Assembly (NCBI GenBank): GCA_002435545.1
Contig: DJNB01000086.1
Span: 2,810-15,692 of the forward strand
DNA length: 12,883 nt
Direction: 5' to 3'
From: Lachnoclostridium sp. UBA6475
GTDB lineage: Bacteria > Bacillota > Clostridia > Lachnospirales > Lachnospiraceae
Below the pieces are notes generated by a model. The model made no database searches, had not been told where the DNA came from, and saw only the letters and a program-made list of their open reading frames with translations. Below are positions 1 through 6,020 of this stretch, one piece after another. The position numbers and the translations under genes were made by a program. The stretch's first letter is position 1. Every line of letters starts with the position of its first letter.

Positions 1-225
1 CTGCTCCAGTGCTGAAAATTGTGCAAGCTGTGCAATAAACTGAGTATCTTTTTCCGGTTCAAGGGGATCCTGATTTTTCATCTGACATACAAGCAGCTGC
101 AAAAATTCATCTTTTCCAAGATTTCCACCAACTGCCCGGTCGGATGTCTGAGACTCACTCACACGGTTGCTGCTGAAACTCAGATCATCAAGACCTGTCA
201 AAATTCCATCTAATGATGTTGCCAT
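1..225 (-). CDS. flgD: FlgD, flagellar hook-capping protein (N-terminal 75 residues; runs off window)
   Basis: FlgD forms the cap at the tip of the growing hook and directs assembly of hook subunits outside the cell. Reading the minus strand from the ATG at 225 gives 75 open codons to the window edge, so the C-terminal part is missing only because of the window limit. The visible part carries the typical FlgD N-terminal signature: LGKDEFLQLLVCQMKNQDP (residues 37-55), followed by LEPEKDTQFIAQLAQFSALEQ-type sequence. This 'FLxLLxxQMxNQDPLxP...FIAQLAQFSxLEQ' pattern is the family hallmark. An AAAGGAG ribosome binding site at 240-234 sits 8 bases before the ATG. The gene starts 18 bases after the fliK stop, so the two are co-transcribed, and the SigD promoter ahead of fliK should also serve flgD. 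In B. subtilis the corresponding gene (ylxG/flgD) follows fliK in the same way. Identity is near certain; length cannot be judged. Confidence 0.95.
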   Translation of the reverse strand, partial: MATSLDGILTGLDDLSFSSNRVSESQTSDRAVGGNLGKDEFLQLLVCQMKNQDPLEPEKDTQFIAQLAQFSALEQ

Positions 226-243
226 ATGTTCGTCTCCTTTACA

Positions 244-1551
244 TTATGCAGTATAATCTACTGTACTGTCACCATTTTGACGTTCTGCTTCCGTCTCAGA
301 CGACATCGTTGATTCGGTTTCTACCGCCTGTTCTCCGGCATTCACGCGAAAACGCTTGGAAGAAGATCCTTTCTTTTGTTCAAAGTTGTGATTATTGGAA
401 TCTTCTTGGTTTTTAAATCCAAAATGAGATACGTTGACCTCTACGGACTCAACTTTCAAGCCCTGGCTTTCAAGATTTTCACGTAAAACAACCAGCTGGC
501 TTTCCAACGCTTCTTTTGCCATCTCATTCTGCACCGTAAGAGTAGCTGTTGCCACTCCCTGATTGGATGAAACGCTTAAATGGACGCGTCCCAGTGATTC
601 CGGATTCAACTGCAGTTCCATATTCGTTGTCTGCGGTAATACACGGATACGGATATGGTTTACTACCTGATCCACAATCTCCTGCATGGAAACCTGTGGA
701 ACCTCGGTACTTTCTCCGCTTGGCTCGAATGCCTGTGCAAGTCTGTCTACAAATGCCGGCAGGGAATTGTCCCTGGCTGCCATCGGCTGGGAATCTGTGT
801 CGGAATTCTGAGCAAAAGCATCCGATTGACCGGATTCATCCGAAACCTCAACGGTAACCTTTGCGTTTTCATCGGCAGAGATCGCAGCTGTTGTTGTCTC
901 AACTGTTGATTCTGTCTTTGTTGAAGTATCTTCTGTTGCATTTTTTGCCTCATCCAATACCTGAGACAGATTTTGCAGAAAGTTCTTCATCTCGCCAGAC
1001 TGTGGAGCCGCATCTGAAATCTGTTCCAATATATCAGAAACTCCCTGTGTGATCTGTGTCATTTGCTCTGACAAAAGATCCGATACAAGCATTGCACTTG
1101 AATCTTCTACTCCATGTGCTGCCAAGACAACCGCCTTGATGTTTTCGATATTACCAAGATTCTGCAGCTGCTGGGTTCCTGTCATATCAACAACAAGATC
1201 CAACGGTGAAATTCCCAATTGTTCAAGCAGATCTTCGACATCTTCTTTGGAGAGTCCCAAGGTATCCTGCAGCAAAGTAGTTACTTTTTCCGCAATCTCT
1301 TCGACCGGTATGTCTTCCTGCGCCGGAACGTTGTTGGAATCTGATTTCACTGTAATCTTGTGAGAATCGAAGCCTTCCTTTACCTCTTTCCTGCCGGATG
1401 CTTTGACATTCACCTTCTGCGATTTACCGGATGCATTTGAAGTATTTTTTGAAAAATAGTTTTCAAATGATTTATCCTTCACAGAAGAACTCTTTTCCAT
1501 CCCGCGGGACTGTACTGCCTGCACATTTAATGAAATGTTTGCTGTCTTCAT
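244..1551 (-). CDS. fliK: FliK, flagellar hook-length control protein
   Basis: FliK is exported during hook growth, measures hook length and switches the export gate from rod/hook to filament substrates. The protein is 435 residues. It has a long low-complexity N-terminal and central part (about 1-285) rich in Ser, Thr, Asp, Glu and Gln, as expected of the FliK ruler region. The conserved C-terminal hook-control domain (Flg_hook, about 290-376) includes MELQLNPESLGRVHLSVSS (311-329) and an amphipathic stretch up to VESVEVNVSHFGF. The 'LxPxxLGxVxVxL' core is diagnostic. A charged, disordered tail of about 55 residues follows. The ATG at 1551 has a near-ideal AAAGGAGG ribosome binding site at 1563-1556. 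The gene is 89 bases downstream of the ylxF-like gene, the largest gap between neighbouring genes within the flagellar operon, and that gap holds a SigD-type promoter. The N-terminal half diverges quickly in this family, so identification rests on the C-terminal domain and position. Confidence 0.95.
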   Translation of the reverse strand: MKTANISLNVQAVQSRGMEKSSSVKDKSFENYFSKNTSNASGKSQKVNVKASGRKEVKEGFDSHKITVKSDSNNVPAQEDIPVEEIAEKVTTLLQDTLGLSKEDVEDLLEQLGISPLDLVVDMTGTQQLQNLGNIENIKAVVLAAHGVEDSSAMLVSDLLSEQMTQITQGVSDILEQISDAAPQSGEMKNFLQNLSQVLDEAKNATEDTSTKTESTVETTTAAISADENAKVTVEVSDESGQSDAFAQNSDTDSQPMAARDNSLPAFVDRLAQAFEPSGESTEVPQVSMQEIVDQVVNHIRIRVLPQTTNMELQLNPESLGRVHLSVSSNQGVATATLTVQNEMAKEALESQLVVLRENLESQGLKVESVEVNVSHFGFKNQEDSNNHNFEQKKGSSSKRFRVNAGEQAVETESTMSSETEAERQNGDSTVDYTA

Positions 1552-1565
1552 ATTTCCTCCTTTCC

Positions 1566-1584
1566 GGGTGTCCGTTTCACACCC
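1566..1584 (-). promoter_or_regulatory. Small hairpin in the fliK 5' leader, next to the ribosome binding site
   Basis: On the minus strand GGGTGT and ACACCC form a perfect 6-bp stem with a 7-base loop (GAAACGG). It ends two bases before the AAAGGAGG ribosome binding site of fliK. It lies downstream of the predicted start of the SigD transcript, so it would be the first folded element of that RNA. There is no U-tract after it, so it is not a terminator. A role in protecting the 5' end or modulating fliK translation is inference only. Confidence 0.4.
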
Positions 1585-1600
1585 TTTTCAACCACTATAT

Positions 1601-1627
1601 ATATCGGCTAAAAAGCCCTGGCTTTTA
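1601..1627 (-). promoter_or_regulatory. SigD (sigma-28) promoter upstream of fliK
   Basis: On the minus strand the -35 element TAAA (1627-1624) is followed by exactly 15 bases and then GCCGATAT (1608-1601). This is a full match to the flagellar sigma-28/SigD consensus TAAA-N15-GCCGATA(A/T). Transcription should start near 1594, giving a leader of roughly 40 bases that contains a small hairpin and the fliK ribosome binding site. The site lies between the stop of the ylxF-like gene and fliK and points into fliK-flgD. It implies that these distal genes receive late-class transcription in addition to read-through from the start of the operon. The -35 and spacer also form an inverted repeat, AAAAGCC-AG-GGCTTTT (1626-1611). 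The match is strong by eye; activity is inferred. Confidence 0.85.
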
Positions 1628-1640
1628 ACCGTTGTGGGCA

Positions 1641-2387
1641 CTATTTTGCGGTCATTTTTGTCGTGATCTGAGCCGCAGTTTCCGGCGTCATCTCTGCCAG
1701 GATTGCAGAACTCTTTGACTCCGTCATGCTGTCCAGGATAGAAGCGACAAGATCCAGGTCACCCGTCATTGTTTCGAGTACTGCCGCCGCTTTTGCCGGA
1801 TCCATCTTACTGTACATCGTTGCCTGTTTGGTAATTTTCGCAGTATATGTTAAATCTTTCACAACATCCTTATAAATTGCAGCCGCATTATCCGGATCAA
1901 TTTCCTCATAATACTGCTTATATTCGGATATATCCGGGGCTTTATCATTGTACACAACATTCTCATCAAATTTTTTCACACGCTGTTCGAATGATTTTTG
2001 CTGCTCTTCAAATTTCTTCAAACGCTCCACTTCTTTTTTCAACTGCGTTACCTCATCGGCACTCGCTGAATTGGTTCCTTTCAGTGAAGCGATCTCGTTT
2101 TGCAGTTCTTTGATCTTTGCATTTGCCTCATCAATATTGGTATAGCCATCAACCGGTTTCTGCGATTCGTCTTCCGGCAGGATACGATTGATAACCGGGA
2201 CATCTTTGATGACCGGCGACAACACTTCACTTCCAAATTTTCCCACATCCAATTTGATAAGTACTCCAAAAATGCCGAGCCAGATCAAGACGATCGCAAT
2301 AACGATCAAAATTGTTAATAATTTACTTCCACTGCTTTCCTGCTGTACTACATCAACATTCTTATCTTTTTTCTTTCTTCTTGCCAT
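1641..2387 (-). CDS. YlxF/MotE-family protein: membrane-anchored coiled coil with MgtE_N-like domain
   Basis: The function of this 248-residue protein is not firmly known. B. subtilis has the homologous-position gene ylxF between fliJ and fliK, and annotation pipelines call such proteins MotE family or 'magnesium transporter MgtE intracellular-domain protein'. Visible parts are a basic N-terminus (MARRKKKDKN), one transmembrane helix (about 22-44), a Pro-containing linker, a coiled coil (about 83-140) and a helical C-terminal domain (about 155-245). That last domain has four similar helix units: IDPDNAAAIYKDV (163), MDPAKAAAVLETM (195), MTESKSSAILAEM (221) and MTPETAAQITTKM (233). The basic N-terminus predicts that most of the protein is outside the membrane. 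It does not contain the channel part of MgtE, so it is not a magnesium transporter. The start ATG has AAAGGA at 2403-2398 and lies 5 bases after fliJ, so the two are co-transcribed. A flagellar motor or export role is inferred from context. Confidence 0.85.
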   Translation of the reverse strand: MARRKKKDKNVDVVQQESSGSKLLTILIVIAIVLIWLGIFGVLIKLDVGKFGSEVLSPVIKDVPVINRILPEDESQKPVDGYTNIDEANAKIKELQNEIASLKGTNSASADEVTQLKKEVERLKKFEEQQKSFEQRVKKFDENVVYNDKAPDISEYKQYYEEIDPDNAAAIYKDVVKDLTYTAKITKQATMYSKMDPAKAAAVLETMTGDLDLVASILDSMTESKSSAILAEMTPETAAQITTKMTAK

Positions 2388-2392
2388 AATCT

Positions 2393-2839
2393 TTAGATCC
2401 TTTCTTTGGAATAGGTATAACTAACTAATTCGTCTACTTCTTTTTGTTCTTCTTGTAATTCTTCTTTTTTAAATTTTTCCCATGCTTTTTCACGAAGTTT
2501 CTCAAATATCTTACGTTCCTTCATTGCCTCCGTCAGTTTCCTTCTTGCCTGCTCCACTTCTGCTTCGCATCGAACAATTGCATTTTTTTGAAGTTCAATA
2601 TATTTTTCCAGTATTTCACTGTTTTGTTCTAATTTCCGTATTACCAGCACTGTAAGTTTTTCCTGAAGTTTTCCCTTCAGACAGGCATTATTGTCCTCCA
2701 GACGGTTCTGCAGTATCTGTAGTTTTTCCTGTTCCTGCAAAAGCCGGGCGTTGGCCTGGGCATATTCATTTTTTGCCTGCGTTTCCAATTTTTCTTTCAT
2801 TTCCAGTATGTTCTGCATGGAAAACAAAAAACGCGCCAT
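2393..2839 (-). CDS. fliJ: FliJ, flagellar export chaperone/ATPase stalk protein
   Basis: FliJ is the central stalk of the flagellar export ATPase ring. It sits in the FliI hexamer, contacts FlhA and helps recycle export chaperones. The 148-residue product is almost entirely charged and helical (Lys, Glu and Gln rich), as expected for the two-stranded antiparallel coiled coil of FliJ. It begins with the typical FliJ N-terminus MARFLFSMQNILEMKEKLE ('F-x-F-x-L-Q-x-x-L-x-x-K'). FliJ is usually about 145-150 residues, so the length is normal. The start follows the fliI stop by only 2 bases, and its ribosome binding site (GGAGG within the last fliI codons) lies in fliI, which suggests translational coupling. 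Sequence conservation is low in this family; the call rests on length, composition, the N-terminal motif and placement directly after fliI. Confidence 0.9.
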   Translation of the reverse strand: MARFLFSMQNILEMKEKLETQAKNEYAQANARLLQEQEKLQILQNRLEDNNACLKGKLQEKLTVLVIRKLEQNSEILEKYIELQKNAIVRCEAEVEQARRKLTEAMKERKIFEKLREKAWEKFKKEELQEEQKEVDELVSYTYSKERI

Positions 2840-2841
2840 GG

Positions 2842-4173
2842 CTATTCACCATCCTCCATAAATATCGCAAACATCTGCTCCAGTGTCTCTTCAAAAGAAA
2901 ACTTTTCATCCGTTTGCTGCTGTAAAAAAGCATTCACGGCTTTGATTTTTTCGATTGCAAAATCGATATCCGGATTGGAACCGGCTTTGTAAGCACCGAT
3001 ATTGATCAAATCTTCGGCTTCCTGATAGGTAGCCAGCACCTGTTTCATCTTTCCGGCTGCGACTTTGTGTTCCTTGGAAATAATGGAACTCATTACACGC
3101 GATATACTCTGCAGTATATCAATCGCCGGATAGTGATTTTTCTGCGCCATCTGTCTGGACAATACAATATGTCCATCCAAAATACCTCTGGCGGTATCTG
3201 TGATCGGCTCATTAAAGTCGTCTCCGTCAACAAGTACCGTATATAGTCCGGTAATGGATCCCCTGTCCGAATTTCCGGCCCGTTCCAGAAGTTTTGGCAT
3301 CTGTGCGTACACGCTTGGCGGATATCCGCGCGATACCGGCGGTTCGCCCGACGCAAGGCCAATTTCTCTTTGTGCCATAGAAAAACGTGTCAGGGAATCC
3401 ATCATAAGCAATACATCTTTTCCCTGATCACGAAAATATTCCGCGATCGCCGTCGCTGTCTGAGCCGCCTTTTTACGGATCAACGCCGGCTTATCCGAAG
3501 TTGCTGCCACTACGACCGAACGTCTCATACCCTCTTCGCCAAGATCGCGTTCAATAAACTCACGAACCTCTCTGCCTCGCTCTCCGATCAACGCGATCAC
3601 GTTAATGTCCGCCTTCGTATTTCTGGCAAACATTCCCATCAATGTACTCTTTCCAACACCACTTCCGGCAAAAATTCCGATTCTCTGTCCTTTTCCGATC
3701 GTCAAAAGACCATCGACCGCTTTTACACCCAGTGTCAAAACTTCATTGATTATTTGACGGCTAAGCGGATCCGGCGGTGCCGCTTCAACCGAATAATGGG
3801 CACAGTCTGAATCCAGACTTTCTGCATTCATCGGCTCTCCTACACCATCTAAGGTAAGACCAAGTAATTTTTCACTCACCGGCACCTGCAAAGGCGCCCC
3901 TGTATTTTCAACCCAGCTTCCAAGCCCTACTCCTTCTACATTATCGTAAGGCATTAAAAGGACACGGTCATCACGGAATCCAACTACTTCTGCTTTTACT
4001 ACACCAACAGATGAATTCGACCGTATCAAACAAAGATCATTCAATTTCGCCATTGGCCCGATTGATTCAATCGTAAGACCAACCACTTTTGCGACTTTTC
4101 CTAAATGTTTTACATAACTTCTCTCCAAAAGTGCCTCATAGCGATCAAAATGTATTCTTCCGGATTGTTCCAT
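2842..4173 (-). CDS. fliI: FliI, flagellum-specific export ATPase
   Basis: FliI is the cytoplasmic hexameric ATPase of the flagellar type III export apparatus, related to the F1 beta subunit. It hydrolyses ATP to help deliver substrates to the export gate. Numbered from the ATG at 4173 (443 residues), the nucleotide-binding core shows Walker A AGSGVGKST (169-177), GERGREV (197-203), Walker B VLLMMD (254-259) and the ATP synthase alpha/beta signature PAIDILQSIS (349-358). 'SRGYPPSVYAQMPKLLERAG' is also typical of FliI. Length fits the family (about 435-450). An in-frame GTG four codons upstream at 4185 would extend the protein, but it lacks a ribosome binding site. The ATG at 4173 has GAGG six bases before it and is preferred. 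The gene lies 22 bases after fliH and 2 bases before fliJ. It is distinguished from F1 and virulence type III ATPases mainly by this context. Confidence 0.98.
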   Translation of the reverse strand: MEQSGRIHFDRYEALLERSYVKHLGKVAKVVGLTIESIGPMAKLNDLCLIRSNSSVGVVKAEVVGFRDDRVLLMPYDNVEGVGLGSWVENTGAPLQVPVSEKLLGLTLDGVGEPMNAESLDSDCAHYSVEAAPPDPLSRQIINEVLTLGVKAVDGLLTIGKGQRIGIFAGSGVGKSTLMGMFARNTKADINVIALIGERGREVREFIERDLGEEGMRRSVVVAATSDKPALIRKKAAQTATAIAEYFRDQGKDVLLMMDSLTRFSMAQREIGLASGEPPVSRGYPPSVYAQMPKLLERAGNSDRGSITGLYTVLVDGDDFNEPITDTARGILDGHIVLSRQMAQKNHYPAIDILQSISRVMSSIISKEHKVAAGKMKQVLATYQEAEDLINIGAYKAGSNPDIDFAIEKIKAVNAFLQQQTDEKFSFEETLEQMFAIFMEDGE

Positions 4174-4195
4174 ACTTTTCCTCACTTCGATATCT

Positions 4196-5002
4196 TTAAG
4201 AATGAACTAACATTTTCAGATCACGAATCAAGGTATCTAACTGTGTTTGAAATCCGCAATCTACCATCTGGGTCTGTGTCTCAATCACACACTGCCCTTT
4301 TTCCAGTCCTTTTTCTTCTACTAATTCCAAATTTACATTCTGCCCCAGTTCCTGTATAATTTGGTCCTTATTGCTTTCCACTTCATAAATGTCTTCTTTC
4401 GACACACGGACACAATAATAATCCGATGGTTCCAGATCCCGGACGGTTGTCCGAATCAGATACAGCATCAAGTCATCCCGGTCTTCAATCAAGACACCTG
4501 TTAATTTTTGAAGCAATGCGATCAAGACATCTACATACTTTTTTTCTATTCCATCCACGTACTCCTCAAGCTCCCGCTTCTGATTACGTGCCGTATCATC
4601 AATTTCCTTTTCTTTTCTTGCAATTTCCTGTTCTGCCTGGCTCCATCCATCCTGATATCCTTGATTTCTGCCCTCTTCAACAGCTCTCTGCATCTCTTCC
4701 TGAATCTGCTGTGCGGCTTCCTCATGTAACTGCTGCGCTTCGCGCTTTGCCTCTTCCACGAGAAATTCCGCTTCTTCTTTGCTCTTTTGAAACTCTTCTT
4801 CCGAGATGGATGGTGAATCCTGCACCTCTTCTTTGTGCAGCAGTGCAATGGCTTTCTCTGCTTCTTGCTGCCCAATTGTTTCAATCGAAATTCCACCGCT
4901 TTTTCCGAAAGGGATAAAATTGTCTTTCTTTTCGTTGTGATTGATCACTACCGCATCCGACGGTTTAAGATCAACAAACTGGTATTTGATCAAATTAGAC
5001 AA
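4196..5002 (-). CDS. fliH: FliH, flagellar export ATPase regulator (likely TTG start)
   Basis: FliH dimers bind FliI, restrain its ATPase activity and dock it to the C-ring. The protein has a variable N-terminus, a long Glu/Lys/Gln-rich coiled coil (about 60-155) and a more globular C-terminal FliI-binding region that includes DYYCVRVSKEDI. Within the coiled coil is GRNQGYQDG, a GxxxGxxxG glycine repeat characteristic of FliH. The start is unusual. The open frame extends to a GTG at 5014, but that codon overlaps the GGAGGTGA ribosome binding site inside the end of fliG. The TTG at 5002, 11 bases after GGAGG, gives MSNLIKYQF, a common FliH-like beginning, and 268 residues. I choose the TTG; the GTG at 5014 (272 residues) remains possible. 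Either start overlaps the fliG 3' end (8 or 20 bases), so translation is probably coupled to fliG. Confidence 0.9.
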   Translation of the reverse strand: MSNLIKYQFVDLKPSDAVVINHNEKKDNFIPFGKSGGISIETIGQQEAEKAIALLHKEEVQDSPSISEEEFQKSKEEAEFLVEEAKREAQQLHEEAAQQIQEEMQRAVEEGRNQGYQDGWSQAEQEIARKEKEIDDTARNQKRELEEYVDGIEKKYVDVLIALLQKLTGVLIEDRDDLMLYLIRTTVRDLEPSDYYCVRVSKEDIYEVESNKDQIIQELGQNVNLELVEEKGLEKGQCVIETQTQMVDCGFQTQLDTLIRDLKMLVHS

Positions 5003-6005
5003 CGATCTCGTCACCTCCGCCCCTTGATATTACAATCTCAGCGGAATCCTCCAACTTACGTATGATATTAACAATCTTCTGCTGTGCTTCCTCAACATCT
5101 TTCATACGAACCGGTCCCATATATTCCATATCTTCGCGGATCATTGCAGACAGACGTGTGGACATATTATTAAAGATAACATTCTGTACTTCCTCGTTGG
5201 CTCCTTTAAGTGCAACTGCCAGTTCACCATTTTCAACTTCACGCAGTACACGCTGGATAGAACGGTCATCAAGCATAAGAATATCCTCGAATACAAACAT
5301 TTTCTTGCGGATCTCGTCTGCAAGTTCCGGCTCTTCGATTTCCAAATTCTCCATGATATGTTTTTCTGTACCACGGTCTACAGTATTTAATACCTCAACG
5401 ATCGAGTCGATACCACCGACGATCGTGTAATCCTGATTAACAAGCGAAGCCAGTTTCTGTTCCAAAATATTCTCCACTTCTTTGATGACATCCGGTGACG
5501 TACGATCCATCAGGGCAATACGTTTCGCAACATCCGTCTGCTTATCCGGTGGCAGTGTACTGATAACGCCTGCCGCCTGAGTTGGTGACAGATAAGATAA
5601 GATCATTGCGATCGTCTGTGGATGCTCATCCTGGATAAAGTTCATCAACTGAGACGCCTCTGTCTTTCGAATAAATTCAAATGGACGAACCTGAAGGGAT
5701 GCGGTAAGTTTTCCAAGAACTTCTTTTGCCTTGTCCTCTCCCAAAGCTTTTTGAAGAAGATCCGTTGCATATCCGATACCACCTTCGGCAATATACTGCT
5801 GTGCAAGGCATACTTCATAAAACTCGGTCAAAACAGCTTCTTTATCAGCCGGAGATACACTTCGGGTATTGGCAATTTCCAACGTAAGCTGTTCAATCTC
5901 GTCTTCTTTTAAATGCTTAAATATTCCCGCCGCTTTCTCCGGACCAAGTGTGATCAAAAGAATCGCTGCCTTCTGAATTCCATCCAATTCCGATATTGCA
6001 CTCAT
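4995..6005 (-). CDS. fliG: FliG, flagellar motor switch (rotor) protein
   Basis: FliG forms the upper part of the C-ring. It binds FliF through its N-terminal domain, FliM through its middle domain, and interacts with the stator through its C-terminal domain to generate torque and set rotation direction. The 336-residue protein has normal family length. It begins ISELDGIQKAAILLITLGPE, typical of FliG N-terminal domains. The FliM-binding EHPQ motif is at 127-130, a Gly-Gly hinge (VGGID) at 196-200, the MFxF motif (MFVF) at 236-239, and the charged torque helix region DDRSIQRVLREVENGEL at 246-262. The ATG at 6005 is preceded by TAGGAGG and lies 15 bases after fliF. All landmark motifs are intact, so a functional rotor protein is expected. 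Confidence 0.98.
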   Translation of the reverse strand: MSAISELDGIQKAAILLITLGPEKAAGIFKHLKEDEIEQLTLEIANTRSVSPADKEAVLTEFYEVCLAQQYIAEGGIGYATDLLQKALGEDKAKEVLGKLTASLQVRPFEFIRKTEASQLMNFIQDEHPQTIAMILSYLSPTQAAGVISTLPPDKQTDVAKRIALMDRTSPDVIKEVENILEQKLASLVNQDYTIVGGIDSIVEVLNTVDRGTEKHIMENLEIEEPELADEIRKKMFVFEDILMLDDRSIQRVLREVENGELAVALKGANEEVQNVIFNNMSTRLSAMIREDMEYMGPVRMKDVEEAQQKIVNIIRKLEDSAEIVISRGGGDEIVV

Positions 6006-6020
6006 GCCGTACCTCCTAAC

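Noticed and set aside
1641..2387. Reading the MgtE_N-like protein as a magnesium transporter
   Set aside because: It has a single transmembrane helix and none of the MgtE channel domain; its place between fliJ and fliK fits the flagellar ylxF/MotE family.
3370..3810. A 146-residue plus-strand open frame within fliI
   Set aside because: It lies opposite the conserved FliI ATPase core and has a shadow-like composition; treated as spurious.
4174..4185. GTG start of FliI at 4185
   Set aside because: There is no ribosome binding site ahead of it, while the ATG at 4173 has GAGG six bases upstream.
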